Virus record (IMG/VR): IMGVR_UViG_3300048033_000725
Coordinates: 1 to 64,000 of that record
Length of the DNA stretch: 64,000 nucleotides
DNA from: a virus
Strand: one strand, 5' to 3'
The position numbers and the translations under genes were made by a program. Positions 49,771 to 60,428 of this stretch are shown here, in pieces. The notes below the pieces were generated by a model. The model was not told where the DNA came from. It saw only the letters and a program-made list of their open reading frames with translations, and searched no databases. How positions within the stretch are numbered: the stretch's first letter is position 1; each line of letters starts with the position of its first letter.

Positions 49771-49778
49771 TATTTAGT
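49771..49778 (-). promoter_or_regulatory. Probable variant late promoter for gene 18
   Basis: ACTAAATA on the minus strand, in the 100-base gap between genes 17 and 18, at the same distance (75 bases) from the start as the gene 23 promoter. It differs from TATAAATA at its first two positions. Confidence 0.55.
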
Positions 49779-49796
49779 ATTCTTCAGTTTTACAGA

Positions 49797-51434
49797 TTAC
49801 CAATCATTTCCCCATCTAAGTGCTTTTTCAGTGGACCAGAGTGTACCACTATTATCAACATATGTTGTATCGGATGCACTTACGCCATCATCAATAAATC
49901 CGAACGGGGTTAATTCTTCATCAATCATCTCACGGTTATATTCTTCTAGTTTTCGTCTGAAATCCATATTTGTAAGTTCTTTGAAATACTTCTGAGAAGT
50001 CATCCATGAAAATAGAACAAGACACATAACTAAGTCATCATGCGAACCGCTCTCTGCTTCATAAGACTGCGCCTTACTTACAAATGTGTTTAATTCAGAT
50101 ATAATATCAAAATCATTCAAAATCAATTGGTCAGACACAATTAAATCTTTTAGTGTCTGACACCCAACACGTTTTACATACTTAGACGTTTTAACGCCCA
50201 TAGTTACATTCTTACCGAAACCTGCACCGATTTGTTGACCCGCTCTACCCATTTGGGCAACACTCATCAAATTTTCATACTCCAAATCAGAATGCAGAAT
50301 ATCTGCTACTTGTTGACCTACATCATTAACCTCAACAAGAACGTATGCTTCATTGTATTTAGTCCCGGCTGTTTTTACAACTTGCGGATAAAGCAGTGGC
50401 GATATGTTTTTGTTTCTATATTTTGCAACTATCTTATACGGCAGAACTGATATATCAACAACAACAAATGCAGAATAATCTGCTCCTGTGCCTCGAGAAG
50501 TATCAACTACTATTGCATAGGAATGTTCAGGTTGTGGTTCTTCATATATTGAAGTGCCTTCTTTATTATATTTAGCCGTTTCGTATGTTAGAGTCCTGAG
50601 TTTTGAACCTGGGATTAGAGTGTTCGATGAACCAATAAATTCACACTCAAATTCTACCCTAAATTGGTCTTCAGATGTGTTTGCAATCTGTTCATTTTTC
50701 CACTTCTCATCACGCCCTGGTATGTCTGACCAGTGAACATCAACTCTCTTATATGAGTTGCGCCCCTTCTCACTATCAGCCCATAACTTGTAGAACATGT
50801 TAAGACCGTTTGGTGTAGAGGTTATCAAAACTTTTGTGGTCTTACCACTTGAAATTGTGGGGTATACAGAAGCAAAGAATTCGTCTTGCAAATTTGCAGG
50901 AATAAATGCAAATTCGTCTAAGTAAATCAAGTTAAATGAACCACCACGAATAGCAGAAGAAGATGTAGCAGAACTTAGAATTTTTGAACCATTCTCTAGT
51001 TCAATGTTACCCTTGTTCCACTCTACAACACCTTGTTGCATCCACTTGGGTAGTGCTTCATACGCACGTTGAATACGGGAAAGAATTTCTCTCGCCTGTG
51101 CGAGTTTGTGTGCTAGAATAGCAATATTGTATTCTTCATTAAAAAGAACTGCATGTAATAGAAGTGCGGCAATCGTAGTAGTCTTACCAGACTGTCGAGG
51201 CATCTTACATATAACAAATCTGTTTTCTTGTACTTTACTGATGATATCCCTCTGAAACTCATATGGTTCAAAAGGTATGAAACCTTCGTCTACGTTGACA
51301 ATCTTTACATAATGTGTGATAAAGTATTGTGGGTCATTCGCACATGTAACCCATTCGTTGATTTGTTCTTGTGTAAACTCACTTTCAACGTTTGCTCTTT
51401 TTAGATTAGGATTGCCTAGATAGTTTTCACTCAT
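49797..51434 (-). CDS. 17: Large terminase gp17
   Basis: 545 aa (T4 gp17 is 610). ATPase domain: KMPRQSGKTTTIA (Walker A), FNLIYLDEFAFIP (Walker B with catalytic Glu) and LITSTPNG (coupling motif III). The nuclease domain has VVDTSRGTGADYSAFVV, VEVNDVG and SHDDLVMCLVL acidic residues. It packages DNA into the prohead through gp20 and cuts the concatemer. Overlaps gene 16 by eight bases. Confidence 0.97.
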   Translation of the reverse strand: MSENYLGNPNLKRANVESEFTQEQINEWVTCANDPQYFITHYVKIVNVDEGFIPFEPYEFQRDIISKVQENRFVICKMPRQSGKTTTIAALLLHAVLFNEEYNIAILAHKLAQAREILSRIQRAYEALPKWMQQGVVEWNKGNIELENGSKILSSATSSSAIRGGSFNLIYLDEFAFIPANLQDEFFASVYPTISSGKTTKVLITSTPNGLNMFYKLWADSEKGRNSYKRVDVHWSDIPGRDEKWKNEQIANTSEDQFRVEFECEFIGSSNTLIPGSKLRTLTYETAKYNKEGTSIYEEPQPEHSYAIVVDTSRGTGADYSAFVVVDISVLPYKIVAKYRNKNISPLLYPQVVKTAGTKYNEAYVLVEVNDVGQQVADILHSDLEYENLMSVAQMGRAGQQIGAGFGKNVTMGVKTSKYVKRVGCQTLKDLIVSDQLILNDFDIISELNTFVSKAQSYEAESGSHDDLVMCLVLFSWMTSQKYFKELTNMDFRRKLEEYNREMIDEELTPFGFIDDGVSASDTTYVDNSGTLWSTEKALRWGNDW

Positions 51435-51861
51435 TATCTTCTACTCTTGCGCCTTTTGCAAGTTGAAGCAATTGTTGCTGTAACTCTTTTGTACTACCTA
51501 CAAATACGGTATTATTTTGAACCGCTTTTGCTGGTCCAGAATATTCTTCTTTATCTAGTTCTTTTTTCTGCTTATGTACATCAAGCAATTCTTTGTTTGC
51601 TTCAACCATAGTCTTAATCAACGTAGACGCAACTTCATATGCACGAGGCTGTTCGCTCTCCTTTGCAAGTTGCAAGATACCATTAACTGCCTCTTCACCC
51701 TTTTCAATGAGTTTAGCAATATTGTCTTTTGCTTTAGAGAAGTCTTCATCAGCATCACTACCAGAAACAACTACAGGTGCAAATACTTCTTGTTCTGCTT
51801 CAATAATTTCTGAATTGATATTCAACGCATCTTCTAATTTTTCTTCTACAGTCTTTTTCAT
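51427..51861 (-). CDS. 16: Small terminase gp16
   Basis: 144 aa (T4 gp16 is 164). Helical throughout: KTVEEKLEDALNI start, a central VNGILQLAKESEQPRAYEVASTLIKTMVEANKELLDVHKQKK and a C-terminal TKELQQQLLQLAKG. This coiled-coil core is typical of T4-like small terminases that form rings and regulate gp17. Position immediately before 17 and after 15 fits T4 order. Confidence 0.93.
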   Translation of the reverse strand: MKKTVEEKLEDALNINSEIIEAEQEVFAPVVVSGSDADEDFSKAKDNIAKLIEKGEEAVNGILQLAKESEQPRAYEVASTLIKTMVEANKELLDVHKQKKELDKEEYSGPAKAVQNNTVFVGSTKELQQQLLQLAKGARVEDNE

Positions 51862-51880
51862 TCTATAGCAATCCTATATT

Positions 51881-52645
51881 TTATGGAGCCCCACCAGGAG
51901 TTACATCTTCAGTGAAACCAAAGTCGCCAGTCGTAAGTCCGTCTGGGTCATTATTTTGTAAGTCCGTTTTGGTACCTTCAAATTGACCATCGCCACTTGG
52001 AGTTTCACCAATTGCACTAACAATAGAACTTTGAACAAGTTGACCATCACGAACTGCTCCGTAAATATTACTCTTTACAGTGAAGCCTAATGTCCATATC
52101 AATGAACGTCTTGATAAAAAGTCACCCTCATAAACGTCTTCTTGTGTCAAACTATTTAGAATGACTGGAATATCTCTTGTTATATCCAAATCAGGGAATT
52201 CTTTAATCGTCACATTGAAATGCGGTGTGAAGTACGGTAAAATCTGCTCAAGAATTTGCGTACCATCTTCTGCATTTTTTGTCATAATATACAAAGAAAA
52301 ATCAAAAGTATATGGTACAGGAGCAAAGGTAAATTTTACGCTTTCGCCATCTTTTTGATTTGTAATTCTCTGACTTGAATTAATCTTTCTTTCTGCATCA
52401 TATGTCATGGTGTCCATTTCAAACGCCATGCGTGGGAGAGTTATTGCAGTTTCTTGTTCAAAAGTATCTACATCAAGTCGTGCAAGAAACTTCTGCTTTG
52501 GACCATAAGAAACAGGAACTTTTCTTCTCTCAATTTCTGCACCAGCACTGTCAAATCGTCTAACGTATATATCGTTAAATAGATTACCAAAAACGATAAC
52601 CATCTTTCTGATAGAAGCGTGGTAGAATGTATGTCCTAATGCCAT
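51881..52645 (-). CDS. 15: Proximal tail sheath stabiliser gp15
   Basis: 254 aa (T4 gp15 is 272). FYHASIRKMVIVFGNLFNDIYVRR and the KVPVSYGPKQKFLARL segment, then LPRMAFEMDTMTYDAERK and RITNQKDG, are hallmarks of this tail terminator. It caps the finished tail and contacts neck proteins 13 and 14. The last 45 residues (G/D/T-rich) are variable. Confidence 0.95.
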   Translation of the reverse strand: MALGHTFYHASIRKMVIVFGNLFNDIYVRRFDSAGAEIERRKVPVSYGPKQKFLARLDVDTFEQETAITLPRMAFEMDTMTYDAERKINSSQRITNQKDGESVKFTFAPVPYTFDFSLYIMTKNAEDGTQILEQILPYFTPHFNVTIKEFPDLDITRDIPVILNSLTQEDVYEGDFLSRRSLIWTLGFTVKSNIYGAVRDGQLVQSSIVSAIGETPSGDGQFEGTKTDLQNNDPDGLTTGDFGFTEDVTPGGAP

Positions 52646-52648
52646 AAT

Positions 52649-53512
52649 TTAGTATTCCTCACTGAATGGGTTGTCTTCGGTAAAGTCAATGATACTGTCT
52701 GCACTTGCTTTGAAAGCATCATTATCTGCTTCATCTGCGGCAGGCATAACCATAGTCTCTTTGACGCCAAGAACATAAGATGCACCTGAAGTGTCGCCGT
52801 TCACTGTGCCACCAGTGTTGAAGTTACCATTAATTGTTTTGATTGTAAGAATTTTGTCTGTTGGATTCCAATCAGATACTATCGCCTTTGCAGTAAAGTC
52901 TGCCAGAGTAGCACCTTGATACACTTCTTCACTTATCGTAAAGTCACCAGTACCATCACCCAATGTTAATTGAATTGTGTATTGAAGTTCTGTTACTTCA
53001 TTATCTATTTCTTCAACACCAGTATTAATAGTTTCACCATTGTATTCAAACAATTCTGTAGATAGTCTGTAGATGTAAGTTTTACCGATTTGATAATATA
53101 CTTCTTCATCTTCAACAAATTTAATTTCTAGTAGATTATCTGTTAGTGGAAAGTATAAAAGGTCGCCTTCTCTTGGTTTTGTGAATGACATACCTGCGGT
53201 TGTTGCGTCTTCTGCAAACCGTGTAACTGCTACAATAAAGTTCTGTGTATCTCTAATCTCTACACCGAACTTAGACAGAAGGTCTCCGTCACCAGCAAAC
53301 CCATCAACACCTTGCACATACATTTCAATAGTAAACTCCTCTTCAAAAGAAGAGTTTCGTACTTCATTGAAAATGTCATCAACGTGTGTATACTGCCGAG
53401 GAATATACCTAATGTCAGCACCGTAAATTTGAATTGCTTCAACTACGAGGTCATTAGTTAGTGACTGTTCTTCAATGTTTGTGTAGAAGTTGAAATACTG
53501 GTTAGTTGCCAT
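52649..53512 (-). CDS. 14: Neck protein gp14
   Basis: 287 aa (T4 gp14 is 256). NQYFNFYTNIEEQSLTNDLVVEAIQIYGADIRYIPR is the diagnostic N-terminus. The middle carries an added glycine/threonine-rich beta segment (TLGDGTGDFTISEE, GNFNTGGTVNGDTSG). It joins head and tail with gp13 and gp15. Six bases separate it from gene 13. Confidence 0.95.
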   Translation of the reverse strand: MATNQYFNFYTNIEEQSLTNDLVVEAIQIYGADIRYIPRQYTHVDDIFNEVRNSSFEEEFTIEMYVQGVDGFAGDGDLLSKFGVEIRDTQNFIVAVTRFAEDATTAGMSFTKPREGDLLYFPLTDNLLEIKFVEDEEVYYQIGKTYIYRLSTELFEYNGETINTGVEEIDNEVTELQYTIQLTLGDGTGDFTISEEVYQGATLADFTAKAIVSDWNPTDKILTIKTINGNFNTGGTVNGDTSGASYVLGVKETMVMPAADEADNDAFKASADSIIDFTEDNPFSEEY

Positions 53513-53518
53513 GTCATG

Positions 53519-54262
53519 TTATCCCGTGTAAAAATCAACGGGCAACTCATGCATCAAACTCATCTGTTCTTCAAGTTCAGCAATTTCTTGCTTTGCTTCG
53601 TCCAGAATAGCACGACCATTCATTGTGACACCACCAGGCAAAGAAATGCCTTCATACTTAGAAACATTCATACCCCATTGCTCTTTGATTAGTGCAGTTG
53701 TATATTCTCTAAGGAATCTGTCACCCCAAACTTGTGAGTGTAGAGTAGGGTCAATAATTTTATAGCATTCTATGATGATGTAATCATCAACAGCAAGATT
53801 ATCCGACCAATTCATGTCAATATGAACACGGTCAGTATGTCTTTCGTAACGAATTGGGTTGACACCGTTGAACAAATCATCTAACATAGTTAAATGTGAG
53901 CGCATTGTTACATACTCTGAAGATGATACTGAAGTAAAATCGAAAACATCATTTAAGTGCATTTGATATCGAACATCAAACATACTTGAAGAAGAAGATG
54001 CATTGTCAATACTCAAGACACGCAAAACACTTGTCACAGTATCGTCTACTGTAATGTATTCGTTGTCAATATCGTCTTGTGTGATTTGATGTTTTACATA
54101 TGTGCGAGTGATAGCATCAGAGTGATAGTCCTGAAAATATTCAAGAGCATCATCTACTCTATCCTCAACTTGAGCATCAGATACGTTAATTTGAATAACG
54201 CCCTTACCTAATTTTCTTAGGCAATATTCTTTAAAATCTGCTCTGCTGGTTGGTGTTGCCAT
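53519..54262 (-). CDS. 13: Neck protein gp13
   Basis: 247 aa (T4 gp13 is 309). TSRADFKEYCLRKLGKGVIQINVSDAQVEDRVDDALEYFQDYH is the typical start, and WGMNVSKYEGISLPGGVTMNG the typical C-terminal part. It binds the portal to close the filled head. It begins the 13-14-15-16-17 run and has a variant late promoter 37 bases upstream. Confidence 0.95.
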   Translation of the reverse strand: MATPTSRADFKEYCLRKLGKGVIQINVSDAQVEDRVDDALEYFQDYHSDAITRTYVKHQITQDDIDNEYITVDDTVTSVLRVLSIDNASSSSSMFDVRYQMHLNDVFDFTSVSSSEYVTMRSHLTMLDDLFNGVNPIRYERHTDRVHIDMNWSDNLAVDDYIIIECYKIIDPTLHSQVWGDRFLREYTTALIKEQWGMNVSKYEGISLPGGVTMNGRAILDEAKQEIAELEEQMSLMHELPVDFYTG

Positions 54263-54298
54263 AGTCCTTATACCCTTTGAAATGCTGTTCTATAATAC

Positions 54299-54306
54299 TA
54301 TTTAGT
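54299..54306 (-). promoter_or_regulatory. Probable variant late promoter for genes 13-17
   Basis: ACTAAATA on the minus strand, 37 bases before gene 13 and directly after the hairpin at 54333-54356. Same variant octamer as before gene 18. Confidence 0.55.
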
Positions 54307-54332
54307 TCACAAAGAACTACCAGCGACAAGTA

Positions 54333-54356
54333 AGTGTGGGGGTTGCCCCCCACACT
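54333..54356 (-). terminator. Hairpin terminator after the giant virion gene
   Basis: Perfect 10-bp stem AGTGTGGGGG/CCCCCACACT with a 4-base GCAA loop in the minus-strand RNA. The minus strand lacks a clean T-run (TACTTG follows), while the plus strand has CTTTTGCTTTT, so it may act in both directions. Confidence 0.7.
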
Positions 54357-54368
54357 CTTTTGCTTTTC

Positions 54369-57300
54369 TTAGGCTTGACTTTCTGACCAGGATAGTTTAC
54401 CAGTTACGAAGAATGGGTTACTACCTGAAATGTCGGATGTTGACTGTGGCTGAACTGCAAGAGTTAGCAAGTCAGGTCCGTTCGGGAAGATACCATCACC
54501 ACCTAGAATTGAGTTACCAAGTTCAAGTAGTTCTTCAAGTGCAATGTCAAGTGAACCAGCAGAACCTTTTACAGAGTAAATGGTCGTACCGCCATCTAGG
54601 GTATCACCGTGGTCGTGGTCAATAATCTGTGACAACGATGGTGATTCCGCACCTTGGAAATCTGCTTTCGATGGAATCGCATTAAGGATTAGGAAAATCT
54701 CAACGTCTTTCGAAGTTGTGATACCTGCTTGACGCAATCTCAACTGCATTCTGTTAATGATTTCACGCTCACCAACTGCACCAGTCAAAGCAGAATCCAC
54801 TGAAGGTGAAAGTCTGAGAGACACAAGCGGAATTGGTTGGTCAAGTTCAATTGGTGTAACTTCACCGTTAAGCAGTGTCGAAGCACTCGCAATGTTTGCA
54901 GTACCTGGTTCTGTGTTTGTCGCAGGGTAAGATGTAAACACTTTAGAAGTTGCACCGTCAAGTTTAACTTGTGTTACATATGTACCTTCAGGCAAGATTG
55001 TCGAACCACTAACTGTAATCTGAGAACCTACAACTGTTGCAGTAGCGTTTGCTTCTGTACATGGAATTCCATATACGAATACTCGGCTACCATTCAGTGT
55101 AATAACATCGAATGTTGATTCCGCATTTGAAGCAAAACTTCTGCTTGCGCCGTTGGTAAATGCGAACGGTTTAGAGTTACGAGAGAACAAGTACGCTTTA
55201 TCGTCATCAAATCTACCATCCATGATGATTGAAGTACCGAAGTGGAACAGTGTAGGCGCAGTAGTTGCGGCTGGACCGTTTTCAATCTCATAGCGCCCTG
55301 GAAGGTTACCAGAACGGAAGTAGGATTCGCCAAGTCTGTTGTTGTGAACAAACTCATGCATGTAGCGGATATGTCCTTCACGGTCTTTGAAACCGAAGCG
55401 AACTTTACCAGCACCGTACCAAGAGTAGTCAGCATAACACATATGCAACTTGGTTGTATCAAGTTTAAATCCTGATGGACCTTGACCATTAGCAGTATCA
55501 ATATTCCAGTCTCTTTGCGGTACTCTACGGTCAATTGTCTTAGTGACTTTAATGCCCTTAGAAGTAATACCACGATATGCAGGCTGTACAACCATTCTCA
55601 AGTCAGAAGATACTTCAACAATCTTGTAAGACTGTCCGCGGATAACTACTTTATCACCCTTGGTAACTTGAGTTGTGAATGATGTATCATTACCTTGAAT
55701 TACCTGAGAGTTTCTTGTTGCTGTAACAGAACCCGCCAACTGCAATGTAGATGAACGTACAACACATGCTAGTTCAGAACCATCGTACTCAAAGAAGAAT
55801 CCGTTTTGGTCATCAAACATACCTGCACGAACATAACTATCTTGCCAGCCATTTCTCACATATGTTGGGAATCCAGATGCTTTTGCTTCATCAGGAACCT
55901 CAGACATTTGGTATGAGAATGAGAATGGAGACGGAGTTTCACTCACCGCAAATGTACCATTGTATGGGTTATTTGACAGTGGTCCAGTTTCAGCACCTGC
56001 AATAGTAACAAGGTCACCAACTTTTAGGTTATGTTGTTCTTGCGTATTAACTGTTGCCGTATCTGTCTCAGACTTAATCAAAGACCTCAAAACACGAGGT
56101 GGGTTGAAGTTGATTGCCAGAGAGTTCTGAATGCCTTTACCAGACTGGTATCTGAAGTATTTACGAGATTGACGAACAATCTTACTATCAGGAGAAGTAC
56201 CTGCCGTAATATCGACACCACCATCAAATGATTTATGCAGTGAGTATCCATCAGGACGAAGCATAATCTGAGTAGTGAAGTAGTATGGTGATGCAACTGC
56301 AACTGTTTCTTCTGGTGCATCAAATACACGAAGTTTTTCGTCTGTTTGAATGTCACGAACAGTTAGTGCATAAACATAGTCATTACCTTTTACATAAATT
56401 TGGTCAAAACGCTTGAATGTAGTCAAGAATGATGTACCAGAACCTGTAATTTCAATGCTACCGGCTTCAAATGTAATCAGACCGGCACCAGTAATCGACT
56501 TAATCAAAGACCGTGCTTTGAGTGAGTGTGTACCAGTTTGTGCTGATAGACCTGTTTCGATATTATTAACAGCAGAATCCGCAGATACAGCAAGTTTGAT
56601 TGTATTCGTTCCTGTGCTAATCACGTTAAAGACATTATCTGTCTCATCAGTTAGCATAGAAGTTCCATCTGGTGTGTATGTAACAACTTCACCAGTAATC
56701 AAGTTATGCTCAAATCCTAGGTCAATTTCGCCAGTAAGTACATCAATGTCTGTGCTGTCGAATGTATATTCACGGGACGGGATTTTAAAGTCTGTTGCAA
56801 GAATAAACTCATTTGGATTTGGAGTTTCTTCAATGATTGCAAATACGCCATCATAAGCACCTCTAAGTGAATCCACAACAAATTCTTGTTCACCCACAAC
56901 ACCAGTGCTGTCAAGTATAACTGAACCAGTAGCACCTGTGACAATAAAGCGGATTTCCCACCAATTGGTCATACTACCAACTCTGCGGTTGATACGAGAT
57001 GTTGGGTCAAACTCTACGTTCACGCCAAGGCTACCACCACTATCAACAAGAAGTGCTGATACATCTTTTGTAGTCCAGTTCTGGTCATTTCTGAATGTAG
57101 TTGTATCGGCACCACCATTACGACCGATGAAATATTCAGTACCATCGCCAGTAAATGTAATCTTAACATATTCACGGGTTTCGTTGAAGTCACCACGATA
57201 CTGAACATCAATAATAGATGCTCCAGTTGGGGTAATTCCCAATGGTGTTTCAAAGTTGATAAACTCTGTAATTGTTGAGTTATTTGCTCGACCGACTGTT

Positions 57301-60300
57301 GCAGTTGTAGCAGATGCGGTTGTATCAACAACTTGAGAAAGTGATAGACGGGAATCGTTTACACGGTTCAAGTTATATGCAGTGTTGTTTACTGCACCAC
57401 CAATTGCGTTTGATACAATATGACTTTCGAAATAGATGAAGTTAGCATCTGCACCGCCAGTATACTTAGTGGAATCTGGAGCATTTACTGAGATAGCAAT
57501 GTCATCATCTGTAGTAGCACTTGCAGTCCAAGTAATTGTACGAATATCTGGGTCAGTAGCATCGTCAATTACCATGCTATATTCTGTAGTTGCTTCTGTC
57601 CAAGCACCACCAGAACCGTACCAGATAGTAGGTCTGTCGCCTGTAGCAACACTAGTCAATCCACTAATCGCAACTGAATATGCTTGACCCTCGTACATAC
57701 GCACTGTTGGGTTGACTTCATTCTCACCGATATTGCGACCATTAGCAGTATATGTGCCGTCAGATTCCAGAACAACTTCATACGCAACTGTAGCAGGTTC
57801 GTTGTTACCAGAAGACAAGTATGTTGCTTCAGACTGAGAGATAATTTTGTGGTTGTTCACATAAATTGTATTATACAGGTCGTTTTCTGTATTATACTGA
57901 ACACTGAAATTATCTGGGAATGCTGTGATATCATCAGTATTTGGAGCAACATTCAGAGTAATTCTGAATGTGTCTGGTGAAACAACAGCAAGTGTTGCGG
58001 CGAAGGAATCGGCTTCAATAGTCTGTTCAACACCTGCACTGTCAGCAAATTTAAATCTCTGACCAGCGGCATAATCTGTAGCATCAACTGTAATAGTTGC
58101 GTCTTGACCACCAGTAATTCCATGACCTACTTGATATACAGTATTTCTATCTGCATTAAGGTCTGCAACAAACATGTAGTATACGTCAGAATTATTTTCA
58201 GCAATACCTGTACGTGTGGAGTTACTTGTGAAGTATGAAAACTCATCAGACGCAGTACCCATGTCGAAGTTGTGTCTGAATGTACCATCACCCATTACAC
58301 TGTAACCGTTTACAGTTCCAGTTTGAGTTCTTAGTACATTACTTCTGACTGGTTTAATTACACCAAAACGAGAGTTTCTCATATCGGTACGGCTTGAGAA
58401 AGTATCTTTAGTCAAGTCACCAGCGCCACCCGAGGCTCCGTCAGATTTACCTTGGAAACACAAAACTCTTGAAGGATTAACGCCACCACGACCGAAGCCA
58501 CCTGGATATAGCGCCAAGTCAGCACCAGAATTTTCATATTGTGCGGCTTTGAACAATGCTCTCTGTGCTTCGGTAAGTTCTAGTCTAAAGTAGAATGAAC
58601 CGTAGCCACTGGAAATGTAAGTGCTGGATTCGTTCAGGTCATATCGAATTTGACCGGTACTACCGTAAGTGGACGAATTCTGTAGAAGAGCATCTGTAAC
58701 ATCTCGGCGACCGAAAAGTTCAGTATTAGATTCCGAATCAACACCATCGCCTTCGGGGTCAGTCGGTCCAGTACCAAATGTGATAGACGCATTACCAGAT
58801 GGGTCATATATTGTTACAGTGTTGAGTTCGTTGGATGCCTCAAGGTCTCCACCTGCTTCACCCATGTAATCCAACCAAACTTTTGCACCGCCAGCAATTA
58901 GGTCTTCAAGATAACCAGTCCAGCCACCAAATGCTTCTGACACATTCAGCCTTTGTTGGTTTTCGCCATTCATGTTGCCACGAAGATGGACTGAAGTAAC
59001 TTTATATTGGTTTGCAGTTACAGGAGATGCTGGACCACCGACACCCTCATCAGCGGTAGAGTAAGTAGTATTGTAGTAACTTGCGTCATTATATGGGGCA
59101 TTATATTCAGTATAGATTTGGTCATTTCGTGACCATGCTTTCCAAGCCTTATATACAAGACCAAGACGTGGAGAACCTTTATCTCCAGTAATTGCAGAAA
59201 GAGTTAGTTCACTACCAAGAGCGGCATTCGTATGAAGTTTGATTGTGTTGGCATCCACAACTTCTGCAAAGTAAACAGTACCATCATTCATTCCACCGTC
59301 TGAAGCACCTTTAAATGGTGAGTTGAACAGCAAAGCAGATTTGTTCGGAATGTCATGTGAAGGCCATGAAATAGTATTTGTGTCTGTATCGACCGAAGAA
59401 GTCTGTAAGTAAAGTGAATGTGTTGATTGGTGGTCCCATGTTACAACAGCATTCTGTCTTACGTTACCACGACCCGTATCTGACCCCGCAACAATATCAA
59501 AGTTCGTGATAAAGTTTGCGTCAGTATCAAGGTATGGACGACCATCAGGTGCAGTTGCTTGTGGGTCATTAATAATCAAAGACTTAGGTCCAATTGTGTT
59601 ACGAAGATATACTTTCGTACCAATTGCAAAACCGTGTGTCTCAGAAGTTACAACGTCAATCTTAGACGGAGAACCGCCATCTGTCTGTGCGCCATCAATG
59701 ACGGAAACTGGGAGAGGACTTCCTTCAAAGAATTTAGCAGGCACGATTGTAGTATAACCACCAGAAATGTCTCCAGTAGAAGATGCAGGAACATCCAATT
59801 CGAAGAAGAATGTGTTCTGACCATCAACACCCGAGATAGTAAAGAAACCCTCTGCTTGATAGTCATCAAGACCTTGAACAGAAACTGGGTTGCCAAGTTC
59901 AAGTGAGTGAGGAATTGAAGTTGTAACTTTAACCTGCTTAGAACCAGCAACTGCGTCAACAGCAATAATACCATCAATTGGTTTATCACCAGAAGAAGAG
60001 TATACTGTTGGAATGTTGTTTACTGATTGAAGTGTTTCCCACTTAGTTGACTGTAGACCATATTCAAAGTCAGTATCAATCAAGTTACCTGGGTTAGATA
60101 CACGAATTTTACCAACAGCATCAAGCAAATCTTCAGCAACAGTCATAACTTCGGAATCTTTGTTTACAAAGACCTGAATAGTATCACCACCGTTAATATC
60201 GTCATCGCTTGCGGTATCATAATCGAGGTTGATTGTTGTCATTTCAGTTAATTCACTGAATGACCAAGAACCCTTATAGTTTTGTGAATTGAATTGGTAT

Positions 60301-60428
60301 AGTGTTTTCGCCGCAGTTACATCAGTAATGAGAAGAACTTTCTCCTTACTGTGGTGCCCTTTGAACGACACTGTACCAGCATCTTTGTCAAACGTGACAT
60401 ATGCCGATGGAATTAAATGTCTTGCCAT
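54369..60428 (-). CDS. Giant virion structural protein (fibre/whisker region)
   Basis: 2019 aa, in the place where T4 has short fibre and whisker genes upstream of gene 13. It is beta-rich and repetitive: units of the form HxLxxGxxVxIxG...GxFxIxxV...FxFxL recur near residues 175-230, 265-285, 1255-1310 and 1480-1540, as in host-contact proteins. A domain near 1075-1180 (DVQYRGDFNETREYVKITF, TNWWEIRFIV) is also present in the 991-aa protein at 61011. The C-terminal 300 residues (RLRQAGITTSKDVEIFLILN, GDTLDGGTTIYSVKGSAGSL) look globular. Late promoter 60475-60482. Confidence 0.85.
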   Translation of the reverse strand: MARHLIPSAYVTFDKDAGTVSFKGHHSKEKVLLITDVTAAKTLYQFNSQNYKGSWSFSELTEMTTINLDYDTASDDDINGGDTIQVFVNKDSEVMTVAEDLLDAVGKIRVSNPGNLIDTDFEYGLQSTKWETLQSVNNIPTVYSSSGDKPIDGIIAVDAVAGSKQVKVTTSIPHSLELGNPVSVQGLDDYQAEGFFTISGVDGQNTFFFELDVPASSTGDISGGYTTIVPAKFFEGSPLPVSVIDGAQTDGGSPSKIDVVTSETHGFAIGTKVYLRNTIGPKSLIINDPQATAPDGRPYLDTDANFITNFDIVAGSDTGRGNVRQNAVVTWDHQSTHSLYLQTSSVDTDTNTISWPSHDIPNKSALLFNSPFKGASDGGMNDGTVYFAEVVDANTIKLHTNAALGSELTLSAITGDKGSPRLGLVYKAWKAWSRNDQIYTEYNAPYNDASYYNTTYSTADEGVGGPASPVTANQYKVTSVHLRGNMNGENQQRLNVSEAFGGWTGYLEDLIAGGAKVWLDYMGEAGGDLEASNELNTVTIYDPSGNASITFGTGPTDPEGDGVDSESNTELFGRRDVTDALLQNSSTYGSTGQIRYDLNESSTYISSGYGSFYFRLELTEAQRALFKAAQYENSGADLALYPGGFGRGGVNPSRVLCFQGKSDGASGGAGDLTKDTFSSRTDMRNSRFGVIKPVRSNVLRTQTGTVNGYSVMGDGTFRHNFDMGTASDEFSYFTSNSTRTGIAENNSDVYYMFVADLNADRNTVYQVGHGITGGQDATITVDATDYAAGQRFKFADSAGVEQTIEADSFAATLAVVSPDTFRITLNVAPNTDDITAFPDNFSVQYNTENDLYNTIYVNNHKIISQSEATYLSSGNNEPATVAYEVVLESDGTYTANGRNIGENEVNPTVRMYEGQAYSVAISGLTSVATGDRPTIWYGSGGAWTEATTEYSMVIDDATDPDIRTITWTASATTDDDIAISVNAPDSTKYTGGADANFIYFESHIVSNAIGGAVNNTAYNLNRVNDSRLSLSQVVDTTASATTATVGRANNSTITEFINFETPLGITPTGASIIDVQYRGDFNETREYVKITFTGDGTEYFIGRNGGADTTTFRNDQNWTTKDVSALLVDSGGSLGVNVEFDPTSRINRRVGSMTNWWEIRFIVTGATGSVILDSTGVVGEQEFVVDSLRGAYDGVFAIIEETPNPNEFILATDFKIPSREYTFDSTDIDVLTGEIDLGFEHNLITGEVVTYTPDGTSMLTDETDNVFNVISTGTNTIKLAVSADSAVNNIETGLSAQTGTHSLKARSLIKSITGAGLITFEAGSIEITGSGTSFLTTFKRFDQIYVKGNDYVYALTVRDIQTDEKLRVFDAPEETVAVASPYYFTTQIMLRPDGYSLHKSFDGGVDITAGTSPDSKIVRQSRKYFRYQSGKGIQNSLAINFNPPRVLRSLIKSETDTATVNTQEQHNLKVGDLVTIAGAETGPLSNNPYNGTFAVSETPSPFSFSYQMSEVPDEAKASGFPTYVRNGWQDSYVRAGMFDDQNGFFFEYDGSELACVVRSSTLQLAGSVTATRNSQVIQGNDTSFTTQVTKGDKVVIRGQSYKIVEVSSDLRMVVQPAYRGITSKGIKVTKTIDRRVPQRDWNIDTANGQGPSGFKLDTTKLHMCYADYSWYGAGKVRFGFKDREGHIRYMHEFVHNNRLGESYFRSGNLPGRYEIENGPAATTAPTLFHFGTSIIMDGRFDDDKAYLFSRNSKPFAFTNGASRSFASNAESTFDVITLNGSRVFVYGIPCTEANATATVVGSQITVSGSTILPEGTYVTQVKLDGATSKVFTSYPATNTEPGTANIASASTLLNGEVTPIELDQPIPLVSLRLSPSVDSALTGAVGEREIINRMQLRLRQAGITTSKDVEIFLILNAIPSKADFQGAESPSLSQIIDHDHGDTLDGGTTIYSVKGSAGSLDIALEELLELGNSILGGDGIFPNGPDLLTLAVQPQSTSDISGSNPFFVTGKLSWSESQA

